Below are positions 26,021-36,181 of a DNA stretch of 64,000 nt, piece by piece; within the stretch, counting starts at the first letter, position 1, and every line of letters begins with the position of its first letter. The notes below the pieces were generated by a model. That model searched no databases, had not been told where the DNA came from, and saw only the letters and a program-made list of their open reading frames with translations. Made by a program: the position numbers and the translations under genes. The DNA is from an uncultured Caulobacterales bacterium (lineage in GTDB: Bacteria > Pseudomonadota > Alphaproteobacteria > Caulobacterales > Caulobacteraceae). The stretch is taken from contig CAIMFV010000060.1 of the NCBI GenBank assembly GCA_903840435.1, forward strand, positions 1 to 64,000. Reading direction: 5' to 3'.

Positions 26021-26306
26021 GAGGTATTACTCTGCGCTCACCTCTCCGCAGCTTGATTTCGAGATGTACGACCTAACCCTACGGTATTACCATGTAATAA
26101 AAATCATAAAACCAGGTACTACCGGCCTAAATCAGCCCAAAACACCGGGATAAACTCCCATTAACAAAGCTTTTTAGCGACTTTAATCCTTTTACGCGCC
26201 GTTAACGAAGCGCTTCTATTTTGTCTCATGGACCCTTGTGTCGTTTAGACTGCAAAACGCAGCCAAAACCTCAGCAGGGCGGAGAGATTGAGGGGCGAAG
26301 GCGCCA
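26021..26306 (+). promoter_or_regulatory. Leader and promoter region of tpsA
   Basis: About 285 bases without a gene, AT-rich between 26060 and 26225. It contains the shared motif at 26157-26169 and several TTAAC-type steps. GGGGCGAAGG precedes the tpsA ATG at 26307. I cannot place a promoter precisely. Confidence 0.5.
26157..26169 (+). promoter_or_regulatory. Shared 13-base promoter motif, copy 2
   Basis: CCCATTAACAAAG, identical to 5656-5668 in the tpsB/MotA-like divergent promoter region. Here it lies 138 bases upstream of the tpsA start. Confidence 0.35.
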
Positions 26307-29300
26307 ATGTCTAAAGCGCTTTGGAGAGCACAGACAAAGACCCGCGCAGCGCAAGGGAAGCGCTTGACGACCCGGCTTGCCTTGTGGGCAGGGGTTGCGG
26401 CGGCAAGTCTTTCGGCGCCGTTGATGTCGGGGGCCAATCCCACCGGCGGCCAGGTCTCGTCGGGCAAGGCGACCATTACCGGCCAGGGCACTTCCACCGT
26501 CACCGTCAATCAATCGACCCAGCGCGGCGTCATCAACTGGACCACCTTCTCCAACACCGCTGGCGAAAAGATCATCTTCAACCAGCCCAATGCAGCGGCG
26601 GTGACGCTGAACCGGGTGACAGGGTCCCAGGTCTCGACCCTGATGGGGGCCTTGTCGGCCAATGGCCAGGTCTATCTGATCAATCCGAACGGCATCCTGT
26701 TTGGCAAGGGCTCGACCATCAATGCGGCCGGGCTCGTCGCCTCGACGGCGGGTCTCAGCGATCAAGCCTTTATGAAGGGCGGCACAAAATTCGCCTTCCA
26801 AACGCCTGGCCTCGATACGGCCTCGATCATTAACCAAGGCACGATCAGCATTTCGAATTCGGGCATCGCCGCCTTTGTCGGGCCGCAGGTGGTCAATTCC
26901 GGGGTGATTGAAGCCCATTATGGTCAGATCGCGCTGGCAGCGGGCCGCACCTTCACGCTCGATTTGGCGGGCGATGGCCTGATCAGCTTTGCACCTTCCG
27001 ATGCAGTGGTCGCGACGGGCGCCAATGGTGCCCTTGTCCAGGCGGGTGGCTCGATCGTGGCCGAGAGCGGCTCGGTGCTACTCACCGCCCAGACCGCGCG
27101 GCAAGTGGTCAATCAAAGTGTTGCGGTCACCGGCCTTGTCTCGGCGGCACAAGCCAGCGTCGGGGCCGATGGCGTGGTCCATTTCGGCCGCGCCCCACGT
27201 CAGTCCATGGCCAAGGCAATGACCCAGCCCCAGGCTGGCACCGTGACCATTTCCGGAACCGGCGATGTGGCGGTAGCCGCGACGGCCAAGATTGACGCCT
27301 CAGCCAAACAAGGTCTCGGCGGTCAGGTCAGTGTCACAGGCGCCAATGTCGATGTGCAGGGCGGCGTGATCACCGCCAATGGCTCGACCGGCGGCGGCCA
27401 GGTGCTGATCGGCGGTGGCGCGCGCGGCCAGGGCGCCTTGGCCCACGCCACAACCACCACGGTTGAACAGGGCGCCACCATCACTGCCGATGCGACGCAA
27501 AAGGGCGATGGCGGCCATGTGGTCCTTTGGTCGGATCAGGCGACAGAGTTCGCGGGCGCCATCAGCGCCAATGGCGGCGCCCAGGGCGGCAATGGCGGCC
27601 TGATCGAAACCTCTTCGAAGCTAAACCTCGATGTCCCCGGCACGGTCAGCGCCAAGGCCTTGGCGGCCAGCGGCAAGGGCGGCCAGTGGCTGCTCGACCC
27701 GGCCGACATCACCATTAATAGCACTGACAGCGGCATGAGCGAATCGGGCACGCCCTGGGTGACCACGGGGGCCAGCGGCTCGGTCTCAGTGGCGAATATC
27801 CAGGCGGCGCTGAATGCCGGGACGAGCGTTGATATTGAAACGAGCGGCGGTGGAACCGGTGGGACCGGTAATATCACTGTCGCGTCCTCCATCGCCAAGA
27901 CTACCGGCGCAGGCGCCACCCTAACCTTGGGCGCCGACAATAACATCGTCTTTAACAGCGGCGTTTCGATCACCTCGACCAGCGGCGCGCTCAACATGGC
28001 GTTCACCGCCGCCAATGGTCAGATCACCGCACCGGGGTCCAACACCTTTAATAGCAATGGTGGCAATATCAGCTTTGCCGCCAATGGGCTGCCGGTCTCG
28101 GGCACCGCCTCGACCAATAATTATGGCTATATCGCCATGACCAATGGGACCTATAATAGCAATGGTGGTAATATCAGTATTATTTCGGCCAATAACCAAA
28201 TCTATCTGAACAATGCCGCCCTCACCAGCAATGGTGGTAACGTCACTATCACCGCTACGAACCCTCCGCCGGCATCCTCAACCTCGTCTTTTTCAAACGA
28301 TAATTACAATGCGGTCGCTGTTTCCCTCATCAATGGCTTTAGCCTGAATGTTGGCACGGGCGTCGGCCAGATCACCGGCTTACAGCCCAACCAGTTGGCG
28401 ACGGAGCGCAATTGGAATCCAACCACCGGCCAATTTAACAGTGGCAATAATCACCAGTCCGACGGAGTCATGATCAGTGGTACCGTCAATTTAACCGCCA
28501 CAACCGGGACAGGAACCAACCCGCCGGTGGGCGCAATCGCCATTACCGGATCGGGCGCCTATGGCATATTGGCCGGTTGGTACAATAACCAGGGCTTGGT
28601 GCTGACATCGTCTGGAAACGTTACCTTTACCGGAACTGCGACCGGCCTTGTGCCCCAGGAGCAGGGCCTTGGAATGTGGTATGTGAGTGCCACCAATAAT
28701 GCTGGAACCCTGACCTTTAACGGCATTGGCGGCAGCCTTGCCAATGCCTATCAGACCGATGGTCTGCACAACAATACCTATAGTCCCAACCAATCGACCT
28801 TCACCAACAATGGCTCAGCAAATCTAGTCCTTCAAGGGTCTGTCAACGGAACCCAGAACAACGGCTGGACAGCCGTCTGGGTTCAGGGTCTCGGAATTAC
28901 GAATAATTCAACCGGTAATGTTCTGGTTCAGGCGACGCGGAATGTGACGAACTATGCAACCGGGGGCATCTACCTTTTCAATACAACGCTCGCCAACACC
29001 TCCTCGGGTAATTTCACCATTATTGGTATTAACAACACAAATGTGTTGAACGGGCGCGACGTCTATACCTATGGCGACACCATCACCAATAGCGGTTCGG
29101 GCACCTTCACCATTCAGAACCAATATAATGGTTCTACCACCAGCTTCGTGAATTGTTGTGACTGGTCAGTTCAGGTGGGTTCTGGTGGGTCGGGTGCCAC
29201 CACGATCAACAATACGGGCAGTGGCAATGTCGCCCTTACGGCGACCGGGCCGACCTACCAGCTCCTGCTCGGCGGAACCTTGACCAATTCTGGGACCGGC

Positions 29301-32300
29301 AGTTTTACGGTTAGTGGTTCGAACACCAATACAGTCAATGGTGGCATTCAAGCCATCCAAATGCAAACTTTGGCAACCAACGGTCAATTCACCATCAACG
29401 GAACCTCAACCAACGGCTGGGGCATCGTAACAAGTGGCACCATCGCCAATAATGGCGGCAGCCTGACCCTGAACGGAACCGGCGCTTCAGGCGGGGTCTT
29501 GCTTGGCAACGGTTCCTACCAAGCCGTAGTCCTCCAAAATAATGCCTCAAATGGCGGAACTTTTACCGTCACTGGCAGGAACACCAGCACGAACGGCAAT
29601 AACGGTGGGATTTGGCTTTACGGGTTAGATACGCTGTCGAGCGTAGGCAATGTAACGCTGAATGGTTCGGAAACCGCGCCAGGGGCCGCCGGGGTCTATT
29701 TCGACCGACCCTTCGGAATTTCAGCCTCGGGCGGAACCCTGACCATTATTGGTACGAATGGTGGATCCGGTGCGGGCCTCGCGTTCAACACCAATGGCAC
29801 TTCAGGGGCTAATTTCGCCGGCGTTTCCACAGGAAGCCAGATTACATTGACGACGGTGGGTACGGTCAATCTATCCGGAACCTCGACATCTGGGATTGGC
29901 GTACAGACCAATAGCACCACCTATCTGATCAATACCGGCAACCTGACCATTCAAGGCACCTCGACGGGCAGCTATGGCGTTGGACTGGGCTGGGGAGGTG
30001 GCACACAAAGCCTGACCAATCAGGGGGCCAATGCGACGCTCAACATTTCGGGCACAAGTACGAACAGCTATGGGCTGTTGTTCAATGGCAACCAGAACTT
30101 CTATTTTACTGGCACGATGAATTTGTCGGGCTATAGCACCAATAGCAGTGGGGTCTATATGCCCTATTATAATGGCGCCTATGGCTATTATTTCACCAAT
30201 GCCACGGCAACCGGCAATCCGACCGTGACCATTTCGGGGTCAAGGTCAAATCCGGCCAGCACAGGCACCTATGATATCTATACCAATTCTTCGAGCCCGA
30301 ATATTTTCGGCGACGGCAATTCAAACCTCGTTCTGTTGGGTGATCGGCAACAATATAATGCGGCAAGCTTTCTCGGCTTTTCCAGCCTGACCTTTGCCCC
30401 CGGCGATACGACCAATGGCTTCTATATGGTCGGCACGACACCGACCTTCGCCGCCAATACCACCTCAACACCGACCGTGCCCTTCGCCGCCAATGGCGTG
30501 ACCTTTGGCTCAACGGCGGAAACTGGCAACACCACTCTGAACCTGCCCTTCGCCACCACCGGTTCGGGCAATGTGATTATTAATGCTGGATCGGGCGCCC
30601 TGGCACTGCAAGGTAAGATCACGGCCCCCAATGCCACCATCCTGATTGAGGGCGGCTCGAGCATTACCGCCAATTCGGGCATTATCACCTCAGCCCTGGG
30701 TGTCGACGCGGCCAACGCCACCGCGATCTCGATAAATTCAGCCCTAGACCAGATCGGCACTTTTGCGGCTACAACCGCTGCTTCAACCGTGTCGTTGCAG
30801 GATGGCGTGGCCCTGACCTTAGGATCCGTCGCGGTGCCAGGTTATAATGCGCTTGGCGGGGTAACCGACACCAACGCCACGAGTGCAGTGACCATTACCT
30901 CGTCGGCAGGCATTTCGATCACCCGGGCGGTCAACACCAATTCCACCACCGCCAACGCGCTGGTGATGATCGCTAATCTCGGCGCCGCGGCGGGATCCAC
31001 CACCGGCGGCAATATCACCGTTACATCGACGGGGAGCATCAGCATCGGCACAGGCGCCACGGCCAAGCTCTATTCGAGCAGCCTCGCCGCCAGCAACGGC
31101 CTCTCGGCCTTTGGCACGGCGGGTGGCTTCCGCTATGACTCCACCTCGGCGGTCAGCAACTATACCCGGGCGCTCGCCGCTGGCATCAACATCATCTACA
31201 GCCAGCAACCGACCATTGATTCGCAGCTGGTTTCGGCCAATGGCACGACATCTAGCGTTTATAACGGTATCGCCACGACGCCCACCTTGGCGGCGGCGAC
31301 GGCGGTCGGGGCAAACCTGCCGGTGAATAGCGACCATCCGGTTCTGACCGGGACCGTGATCGGCGCGCCGGCGCTCGATGTTGGCACCTATAACTACACC
31401 GGCAGCAATGTGACCTCGGACCTCGGTTACAAGGTCAATGCGCCAGCGACCATGACTTACACAATTACCAAGGCGACGCTCAATGTCACCGGACTGACGG
31501 CCAATAACCTCGTCTATAATGCTGGCACAGCCGACACGATCAGCGGCACGCCGGTTCTGACAGGCTATGTCACTGCTGATAAGAACCTCATCAGTGTCGG
31601 TGGCACGGCGGTCGGTGCCTTTGCTGATCCGAATGTAGGACTTGCCAAGAGCGTGACTGTCACCGGACTAACCCTTGGTGGCGCTAAGGCGATGGATTAC
31701 ACGTTGAACCTTCCGACCCTGTCGGCGACCATCACCCAAGCTTTTTTGACCGTGTCGGGCCTGGGGGCTCAAACCAAGACCTATGACGGAACCAATGCCG
31801 CCACCTTGACCAATCTGACGCAAATGGCCCTGAACGGCTTGATGACGGTTGACCAAAGCCGTGTGACTTTGACCGGCACGCCATCTGGAACCTTCATCAA
31901 TAGCAATGCCGGGGTTCAAAGCGTGGCGGTGACCGGGCTTTCCCTGGCGGGCGGCTCCTACGCGTCCAATTACCAACTGATCCAACCGACCATCACCAAT
32001 GTGACGATTTTGCAAAAGGCCCTGACGGTTGGCGGATTGTCGGTTTTGACCCGGACCTATGACGGGGCGACGGACGCATCCGTCCTGGGCACGCCCTCAC
32101 TGTCGGGCGTGATTGCAGGCGACTCAGGCCAGGTGCTGCTGCTTGGCACGCCACAAGGGGCGTTTGCATCGCCAACGGCTGGCAATTCCATCCAGGTCAA
32201 TGTCAGCAACATCTCCCTGACCGGATCGAAATCCACCAACTATACACTCAACCCGACGGTTCTGACCGGGACCATCACGCCGCTGCAAATCCAGGTCACG

Positions 32301-35300
32301 GGCTATACGGGCACCAACAAGGCCTATGACGGCACTCTTGCTGACACCATTGCCGGATCGCCGACCTTGCAAGGCGTCCTGCCTGCTGATGCGAACCAGG
32401 TGAATGTGGTCGGCACACCGGTCGGCACCTTCTCGACCCGCAATACCGGCGCTAACCTCGCCGTCTCCGTCAGTGGCATTGCGCTCGGCGGAAATGATGC
32501 TGTCGACTATGCCCTGGTGCTGCCAACGGTCCAGGCCAATATCACGCCCTTCGCCTTGCAGGTTTCGGGTTTGACGGCCAATAACAAGGTCTATGACGGC
32601 TCGACCAATGCCCAGCTCTCCGGCTTCCCGAGCCTTGTGGGCGTCTTTTCGGTCGATGCTGGCAATGTCAATCTGACCGGCACCTCGGTCGGAACCTTCG
32701 CCGACCGTAATGCCGGAACGGGCAAGACGGTGACGGTCACCGGGCTGCACCTGACCGGGTCGCAAGCCGGTGACTATACCCTCCCCAATCCGATCCTCAG
32801 CGCCAACATCACGCCGCTCAGCCTCACCGTCAGCGGACTTGTCGCGTCGAACAAGGTCTATGACGGAACCCTGACCGACCAAATCAGTCAGACGGGCGTG
32901 TTGAACGGCGTACTCAGCGTCGACTCCGGTGGGGTTGTGCTGGCCGGTTATGCGACGGGCGCCTTCTCAGACCGCAATGTCGGCAATGGCAAGACCGTGA
33001 CGGTCAGTGGCTTGAGCCTCGGCGGCGGCAATGCCGGGAACTATAATCTGACCGCGGCCAGTTTGACGGCCAACATCACGCCCGCGACCTTGACCCTCTC
33101 TGGCCTCACCGCTGCCAATAAGGTCTATGACGGCACAACGGCGGATACGGTCACCGGCCAGGCCGTGCTGAACGGTGTCTATTCCATCGATAATGGTTTG
33201 ATTGCCGTGTCGGGAACCCAAACGGGAACCTTCGTCAATAAGAATGTTGGCGCCTCCAAAGCGGTTGCGGTGAGTGGCCTAAATCTGCAAGGCGCGTCCT
33301 CGGGCAACTATGTGCTCGCCAATACGGTGCTGACCGCCAATATCACACCAGCCCAACTGTCCGTGTCCGGGTTTAGCGCCACCAATAAGGTCTATGACGG
33401 CACGACCAGCGATCAAATCTTGGGCCAAGGGTCCTTGAGCGGCATTCTGCCAATCGACGCCGGGGCCGTCAGCTTGACCGGCAGCGTCAATGGCAGCTTC
33501 GCCAATGCCAATGCCGGGACCGCAAAGGTCGTCTCCCTGTCTGGCCTCAGCCTGACCGGCGCCTCGGCCGCCAACTATACCTTCACCTATTCAGGCACCC
33601 TGACGGCCAACATTTCCCAGGCGCTCCTGACCCTGACCGGATTGACCGCCACCAATAAGGTCTATGACGGCACCACCACCGATCAAATCAACGGCAATGG
33701 CTCGCTGACCGGTGTATTGAATGCCGACCTGAACTCCGTCGCGCTGACCGGCATCGCAACCGGCGCCTTTGTCGATCCCCATGTGGGCACAGGCAAGACT
33801 GTGAGCGTCAATGGACTGGCGCTGAGCGGGTCCCAAGCCCAGAACTATAGCCTGTCCCAGGTTCTCTTGAGCGCCAACATCACGCCCAAGTCGATCCAGC
33901 TGACCGGCCTCAGCGCCAATAACAAGACCTATGACGCGACCACCGCCGACACCTTGTCTGGAACGGCGACCTTGAACGGGGTTTTGAGCGCTGACACCAC
34001 GACCCTCCAGGTGGCGGGAACAGCGGCAGGCGTCTTCTCCGACATCAATGCAGGCGTCAATAAGACAGTCTCCATTGTCGGTGTCTCGCTCGCTGGGCCC
34101 TCGGCCAATGATTACAGCTTGAGCCTGCCCACCCTGTCGGCATCTATCGCCCAGGCCCCTGCCACCATTACGGGATTGACGGCGTCCAGCCGGACCTATG
34201 ATGGGACGACCACAGACGCCATTCTCGGTGCACCGGTGATCAACGGGTTACAAGGTGGCGATGGCGCGACGGTCCATGTCGGCGGCACCGCTGTCGGCGC
34301 CTTCTCAGATCGCAATGCCGGAACCAATAAGGCGGTGACGGTGACCGGGCTGTCGCTCTCCGGCGTCGATTCCAACAACTACATCCTCACCATCCCCAGC
34401 CTGTCGGCCAATATTCTGCAAGCCCCCTTGACCATCAGCGGGCTCACGGCGGTGAATAAGGTCTATGACGGAACGCTGAGCGATGTGGTCAACGGGTCGG
34501 CGGTCTTGACCGGTGTGGTGACCTCCGACTCCGGCGCGGTCAACCTTTTGGGAACCGCCACGGGCACCTTCGCTGACCGAAATGTCGGCTATGGCAAGAC
34601 GGTCAATGTTACCGGCCTTTCCATTGTCGGCCCAGCGGCTGGCAACTATAGTCTCGCCTCGGTGCAATTGGCGGCCAGCATCACCCCCGCGCCAATCTCC
34701 ATCTCGGGCCTGAGCGTCAATAGCAAGGTCTATGACACCACCAGCGCCGCAAGCCTGTCCGGCACCGCAAGCCTGAGCGGCGTCTATGCGGTCGACCAAG
34801 GCTTGGTGAGCGTGGGCAGTGGTCCAACCGGCGTCGTGGCCCTGTACAAGGATCCCAATGCCGGAACGGGCAAGATCGTCAGCGTGTCGGGCTATGGCTT
34901 GACCGGGGCGTCGGCGGCCAACTACCAGCTCTCGGCCCTCAACCTGCAAGGGGACATTACGCCCGCCTCCTTGCTGGTCAGCGGCCTGACGGCGACCAAC
35001 AAGGTCTATGACGGCTCGACCAGCGACATCATCACCGGCGTCGGCGCGCTGAATGGCCAATTTGCCAGCGATGCTGCGACCCTAAGCTTGGTTGGCACGG
35101 CGTCTGGAAGCTTCGCCAGCAAGAATGTCGGAACCAATATGAGCGTGACCATTTCGGGTCTGTCGCTGGGTGGCTCATCGGCGGGCAATTATCAACTTAC
35201 CTATCAGCCGCAACAGGCCTCGATTACCCCGAAAGCGCTGACACTGACCGGGCTCACCTCCTCGGGCAAGACCTATGACGGAACAGCGGCGGCGCCCTTG

Positions 35301-36077
35301 TCTGGGATCGCCACCTTGAGCGGTGTCGCCGGTGTGGATGGCGGTCAGGTTTCACTCTCCGGAACCGCCGTCGGCGCCTATGCGACGCCCAATGTCGCGG
35401 TGAATGCGCCAATCATGGTTTCGGGTTTGAGCCTGGGCGGGGCTGAGGCTGGCAACTATACGCTTGGAACTGCCAATGTCTCGGCCAGCATTACGCCCGC
35501 CACCCTGACCTATACGGCAACGGGCGCCAGCCGCATCTTTGGCGTCACCAACCCGACCTTGACCGGGACAGTGACCGGCTTGGTCGCTGGCGAAACGCTC
35601 GCTAGCGCAACCTCGGGCAAGCTCGACTGGTCGACACCAGCCGGCGCACTGAGCAGCATTGGCGTCTATGCCATCAATGGTGAGGGATTAACGGCGAACA
35701 ACGGCAATTACATCTTCGTGCAGGCGCCCTCCAACAAGACGGCCTTTACCGTCACGGCACCCTTCACCAATGCCACGACAGGTCTGACGGTGACGCAGAA
35801 CTCCGGTGGCGTGGTCACAGCCTTGACCGGATCGGTCGGCGGCGTGGATACGACCGACCAAACATCAGACGCCTCCACCGACCCCAGCCTGTCCAACACG
35901 GCTAACCAAACCGCGCCGAGCGCATCGCGCGGGCCCATTGTCCACGCGACCAGCCCTGCCAATGACAATATCAAGGCGCCGCTGCCGCTGTGCAACGCAA
36001 CCGGGGGAGGCGGCCTTGGCTGTGGCGGAACCGTGGCCCAAAAGACCGCCCCCTTCACCGCCGCCAGTGGGCGCTAG
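26307..36077 (+). CDS. TpsA-type giant exoprotein with YDG repeats (filamentous-haemagglutinin family)
   Basis: A 3256-residue two-partner secretion exoprotein. After an extended signal (LTTRLALWAGVAAASLSAPL) comes the TPS domain, about 45-290, with the hallmark NPTGGQV, VINWTTFSN, NRVTG and YLINPNGILFGKGS motifs that TpsB recognises. Next are a GGHVVLWSDQAT...GGNGG and WLLDPADITI region usual in this family, and an Asn/Thr/Gly-rich beta-helix, about 470-1470. Residues about 1730-3060 hold 15 YDG repeats (NKVYDGTT type, ~90 residues each), then one MBG-like domain (TYTATGASRIFG, about 3070). Near the C-terminus two Cys form C-x9-C (35991-36023). The likely transporter is TpsB at 3651-5483. 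Confidence 0.92.
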   Translation: MSKALWRAQTKTRAAQGKRLTTRLALWAGVAAASLSAPLMSGANPTGGQVSSGKATITGQGTSTVTVNQSTQRGVINWTTFSNTAGEKIIFNQPNAAAVTLNRVTGSQVSTLMGALSANGQVYLINPNGILFGKGSTINAAGLVASTAGLSDQAFMKGGTKFAFQTPGLDTASIINQGTISISNSGIAAFVGPQVVNSGVIEAHYGQIALAAGRTFTLDLAGDGLISFAPSDAVVATGANGALVQAGGSIVAESGSVLLTAQTARQVVNQSVAVTGLVSAAQASVGADGVVHFGRAPRQSMAKAMTQPQAGTVTISGTGDVAVAATAKIDASAKQGLGGQVSVTGANVDVQGGVITANGSTGGGQVLIGGGARGQGALAHATTTTVEQGATITADATQKGDGGHVVLWSDQATEFAGAISANGGAQGGNGGLIETSSKLNLDVPGTVSAKALAASGKGGQWLLDPADITINSTDSGMSESGTPWVTTGASGSVSVANIQAALNAGTSVDIETSGGGTGGTGNITVASSIAKTTGAGATLTLGADNNIVFNSGVSITSTSGALNMAFTAANGQITAPGSNTFNSNGGNISFAANGLPVSGTASTNNYGYIAMTNGTYNSNGGNISIISANNQIYLNNAALTSNGGNVTITATNPPPASSTSSFSNDNYNAVAVSLINGFSLNVGTGVGQITGLQPNQLATERNWNPTTGQFNSGNNHQSDGVMISGTVNLTATTGTGTNPPVGAIAITGSGAYGILAGWYNNQGLVLTSSGNVTFTGTATGLVPQEQGLGMWYVSATNNAGTLTFNGIGGSLANAYQTDGLHNNTYSPNQSTFTNNGSANLVLQGSVNGTQNNGWTAVWVQGLGITNNSTGNVLVQATRNVTNYATGGIYLFNTTLANTSSGNFTIIGINNTNVLNGRDVYTYGDTITNSGSGTFTIQNQYNGSTTSFVNCCDWSVQVGSGGSGATTINNTGSGNVALTATGPTYQLLLGGTLTNSGTGSFTVSGSNTNTVNGGIQAIQMQTLATNGQFTINGTSTNGWGIVTSGTIANNGGSLTLNGTGASGGVLLGNGSYQAVVLQNNASNGGTFTVTGRNTSTNGNNGGIWLYGLDTLSSVGNVTLNGSETAPGAAGVYFDRPFGISASGGTLTIIGTNGGSGAGLAFNTNGTSGANFAGVSTGSQITLTTVGTVNLSGTSTSGIGVQTNSTTYLINTGNLTIQGTSTGSYGVGLGWGGGTQSLTNQGANATLNISGTSTNSYGLLFNGNQNFYFTGTMNLSGYSTNSSGVYMPYYNGAYGYYFTNATATGNPTVTISGSRSNPASTGTYDIYTNSSSPNIFGDGNSNLVLLGDRQQYNAASFLGFSSLTFAPGDTTNGFYMVGTTPTFAANTTSTPTVPFAANGVTFGSTAETGNTTLNLPFATTGSGNVIINAGSGALALQGKITAPNATILIEGGSSITANSGIITSALGVDAANATAISINSALDQIGTFAATTAASTVSLQDGVALTLGSVAVPGYNALGGVTDTNATSAVTITSSAGISITRAVNTNSTTANALVMIANLGAAAGSTTGGNITVTSTGSISIGTGATAKLYSSSLAASNGLSAFGTAGGFRYDSTSAVSNYTRALAAGINIIYSQQPTIDSQLVSANGTTSSVYNGIATTPTLAAATAVGANLPVNSDHPVLTGTVIGAPALDVGTYNYTGSNVTSDLGYKVNAPATMTYTITKATLNVTGLTANNLVYNAGTADTISGTPVLTGYVTADKNLISVGGTAVGAFADPNVGLAKSVTVTGLTLGGAKAMDYTLNLPTLSATITQAFLTVSGLGAQTKTYDGTNAATLTNLTQMALNGLMTVDQSRVTLTGTPSGTFINSNAGVQSVAVTGLSLAGGSYASNYQLIQPTITNVTILQKALTVGGLSVLTRTYDGATDASVLGTPSLSGVIAGDSGQVLLLGTPQGAFASPTAGNSIQVNVSNISLTGSKSTNYTLNPTVLTGTITPLQIQVTGYTGTNKAYDGTLADTIAGSPTLQGVLPADANQVNVVGTPVGTFSTRNTGANLAVSVSGIALGGNDAVDYALVLPTVQANITPFALQVSGLTANNKVYDGSTNAQLSGFPSLVGVFSVDAGNVNLTGTSVGTFADRNAGTGKTVTVTGLHLTGSQAGDYTLPNPILSANITPLSLTVSGLVASNKVYDGTLTDQISQTGVLNGVLSVDSGGVVLAGYATGAFSDRNVGNGKTVTVSGLSLGGGNAGNYNLTAASLTANITPATLTLSGLTAANKVYDGTTADTVTGQAVLNGVYSIDNGLIAVSGTQTGTFVNKNVGASKAVAVSGLNLQGASSGNYVLANTVLTANITPAQLSVSGFSATNKVYDGTTSDQILGQGSLSGILPIDAGAVSLTGSVNGSFANANAGTAKVVSLSGLSLTGASAANYTFTYSGTLTANISQALLTLTGLTATNKVYDGTTTDQINGNGSLTGVLNADLNSVALTGIATGAFVDPHVGTGKTVSVNGLALSGSQAQNYSLSQVLLSANITPKSIQLTGLSANNKTYDATTADTLSGTATLNGVLSADTTTLQVAGTAAGVFSDINAGVNKTVSIVGVSLAGPSANDYSLSLPTLSASIAQAPATITGLTASSRTYDGTTTDAILGAPVINGLQGGDGATVHVGGTAVGAFSDRNAGTNKAVTVTGLSLSGVDSNNYILTIPSLSANILQAPLTISGLTAVNKVYDGTLSDVVNGSAVLTGVVTSDSGAVNLLGTATGTFADRNVGYGKTVNVTGLSIVGPAAGNYSLASVQLAASITPAPISISGLSVNSKVYDTTSAASLSGTASLSGVYAVDQGLVSVGSGPTGVVALYKDPNAGTGKIVSVSGYGLTGASAANYQLSALNLQGDITPASLLVSGLTATNKVYDGSTSDIITGVGALNGQFASDAATLSLVGTASGSFASKNVGTNMSVTISGLSLGGSSAGNYQLTYQPQQASITPKALTLTGLTSSGKTYDGTAAAPLSGIATLSGVAGVDGGQVSLSGTAVGAYATPNVAVNAPIMVSGLSLGGAEAGNYTLGTANVSASITPATLTYTATGASRIFGVTNPTLTGTVTGLVAGETLASATSGKLDWSTPAGALSSIGVYAINGEGLTANNGNYIFVQAPSNKTAFTVTAPFTNATTGLTVTQNSGGVVTALTGSVGGVDTTDQTSDASTDPSLSNTANQTAPSASRGPIVHATSPANDNIKAPLPLCNATGGGGLGCGGTVAQKTAPFTAASGR
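31480..35490 (+). repeat. 15 tandem YDG-type repeats in tpsA
   Basis: Each unit is about 268 bases (90 residues) and begins around a VYDGT motif (31510 to 35270). Several neighbouring units are nearly identical in DNA around this point, for example near 33380 and 33650 (AATAAGGTCTATGACGGCAC), pointing to recent duplication or gene conversion. Others, such as the VYNAGT and VYDTTS units, have diverged. Confidence 0.88.
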
Positions 36078-36080
36078 CGA

Positions 36081-36117
36081 TTGTCAGAGAAAACCGCGTT
36101 GCACTTTTCCCTGACAA
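36081..36117. terminator. Terminator hairpin between convergent tpsA and SPOR genes
   Basis: TTGTCAGAGAAAA (36081-36093) is complementary, with one mismatch, to TTTTCCCTGACAA (36105-36117). It lies four bases after the tpsA stop. The arms carry A and T runs, so it could terminate transcription in both directions. Confidence 0.6.
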
Positions 36118-36181
36118 ACTTTAGCGGGCGTTTGTCTTAACGGGAAAACCGGCCTCCACTTTTCCCTGACAAACTTTAGCG
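36102..36181. repeat. 25-base direct repeat at the convergent junction
   Basis: An identical 25-base sequence (core TTTTCCCTGACAAACTTTAG) occurs at 36102-36126 and 36157-36181. The second copy contains the stop codon of the SPOR gene. The first copy supplies one arm of the terminator hairpin. Confidence 0.75.
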
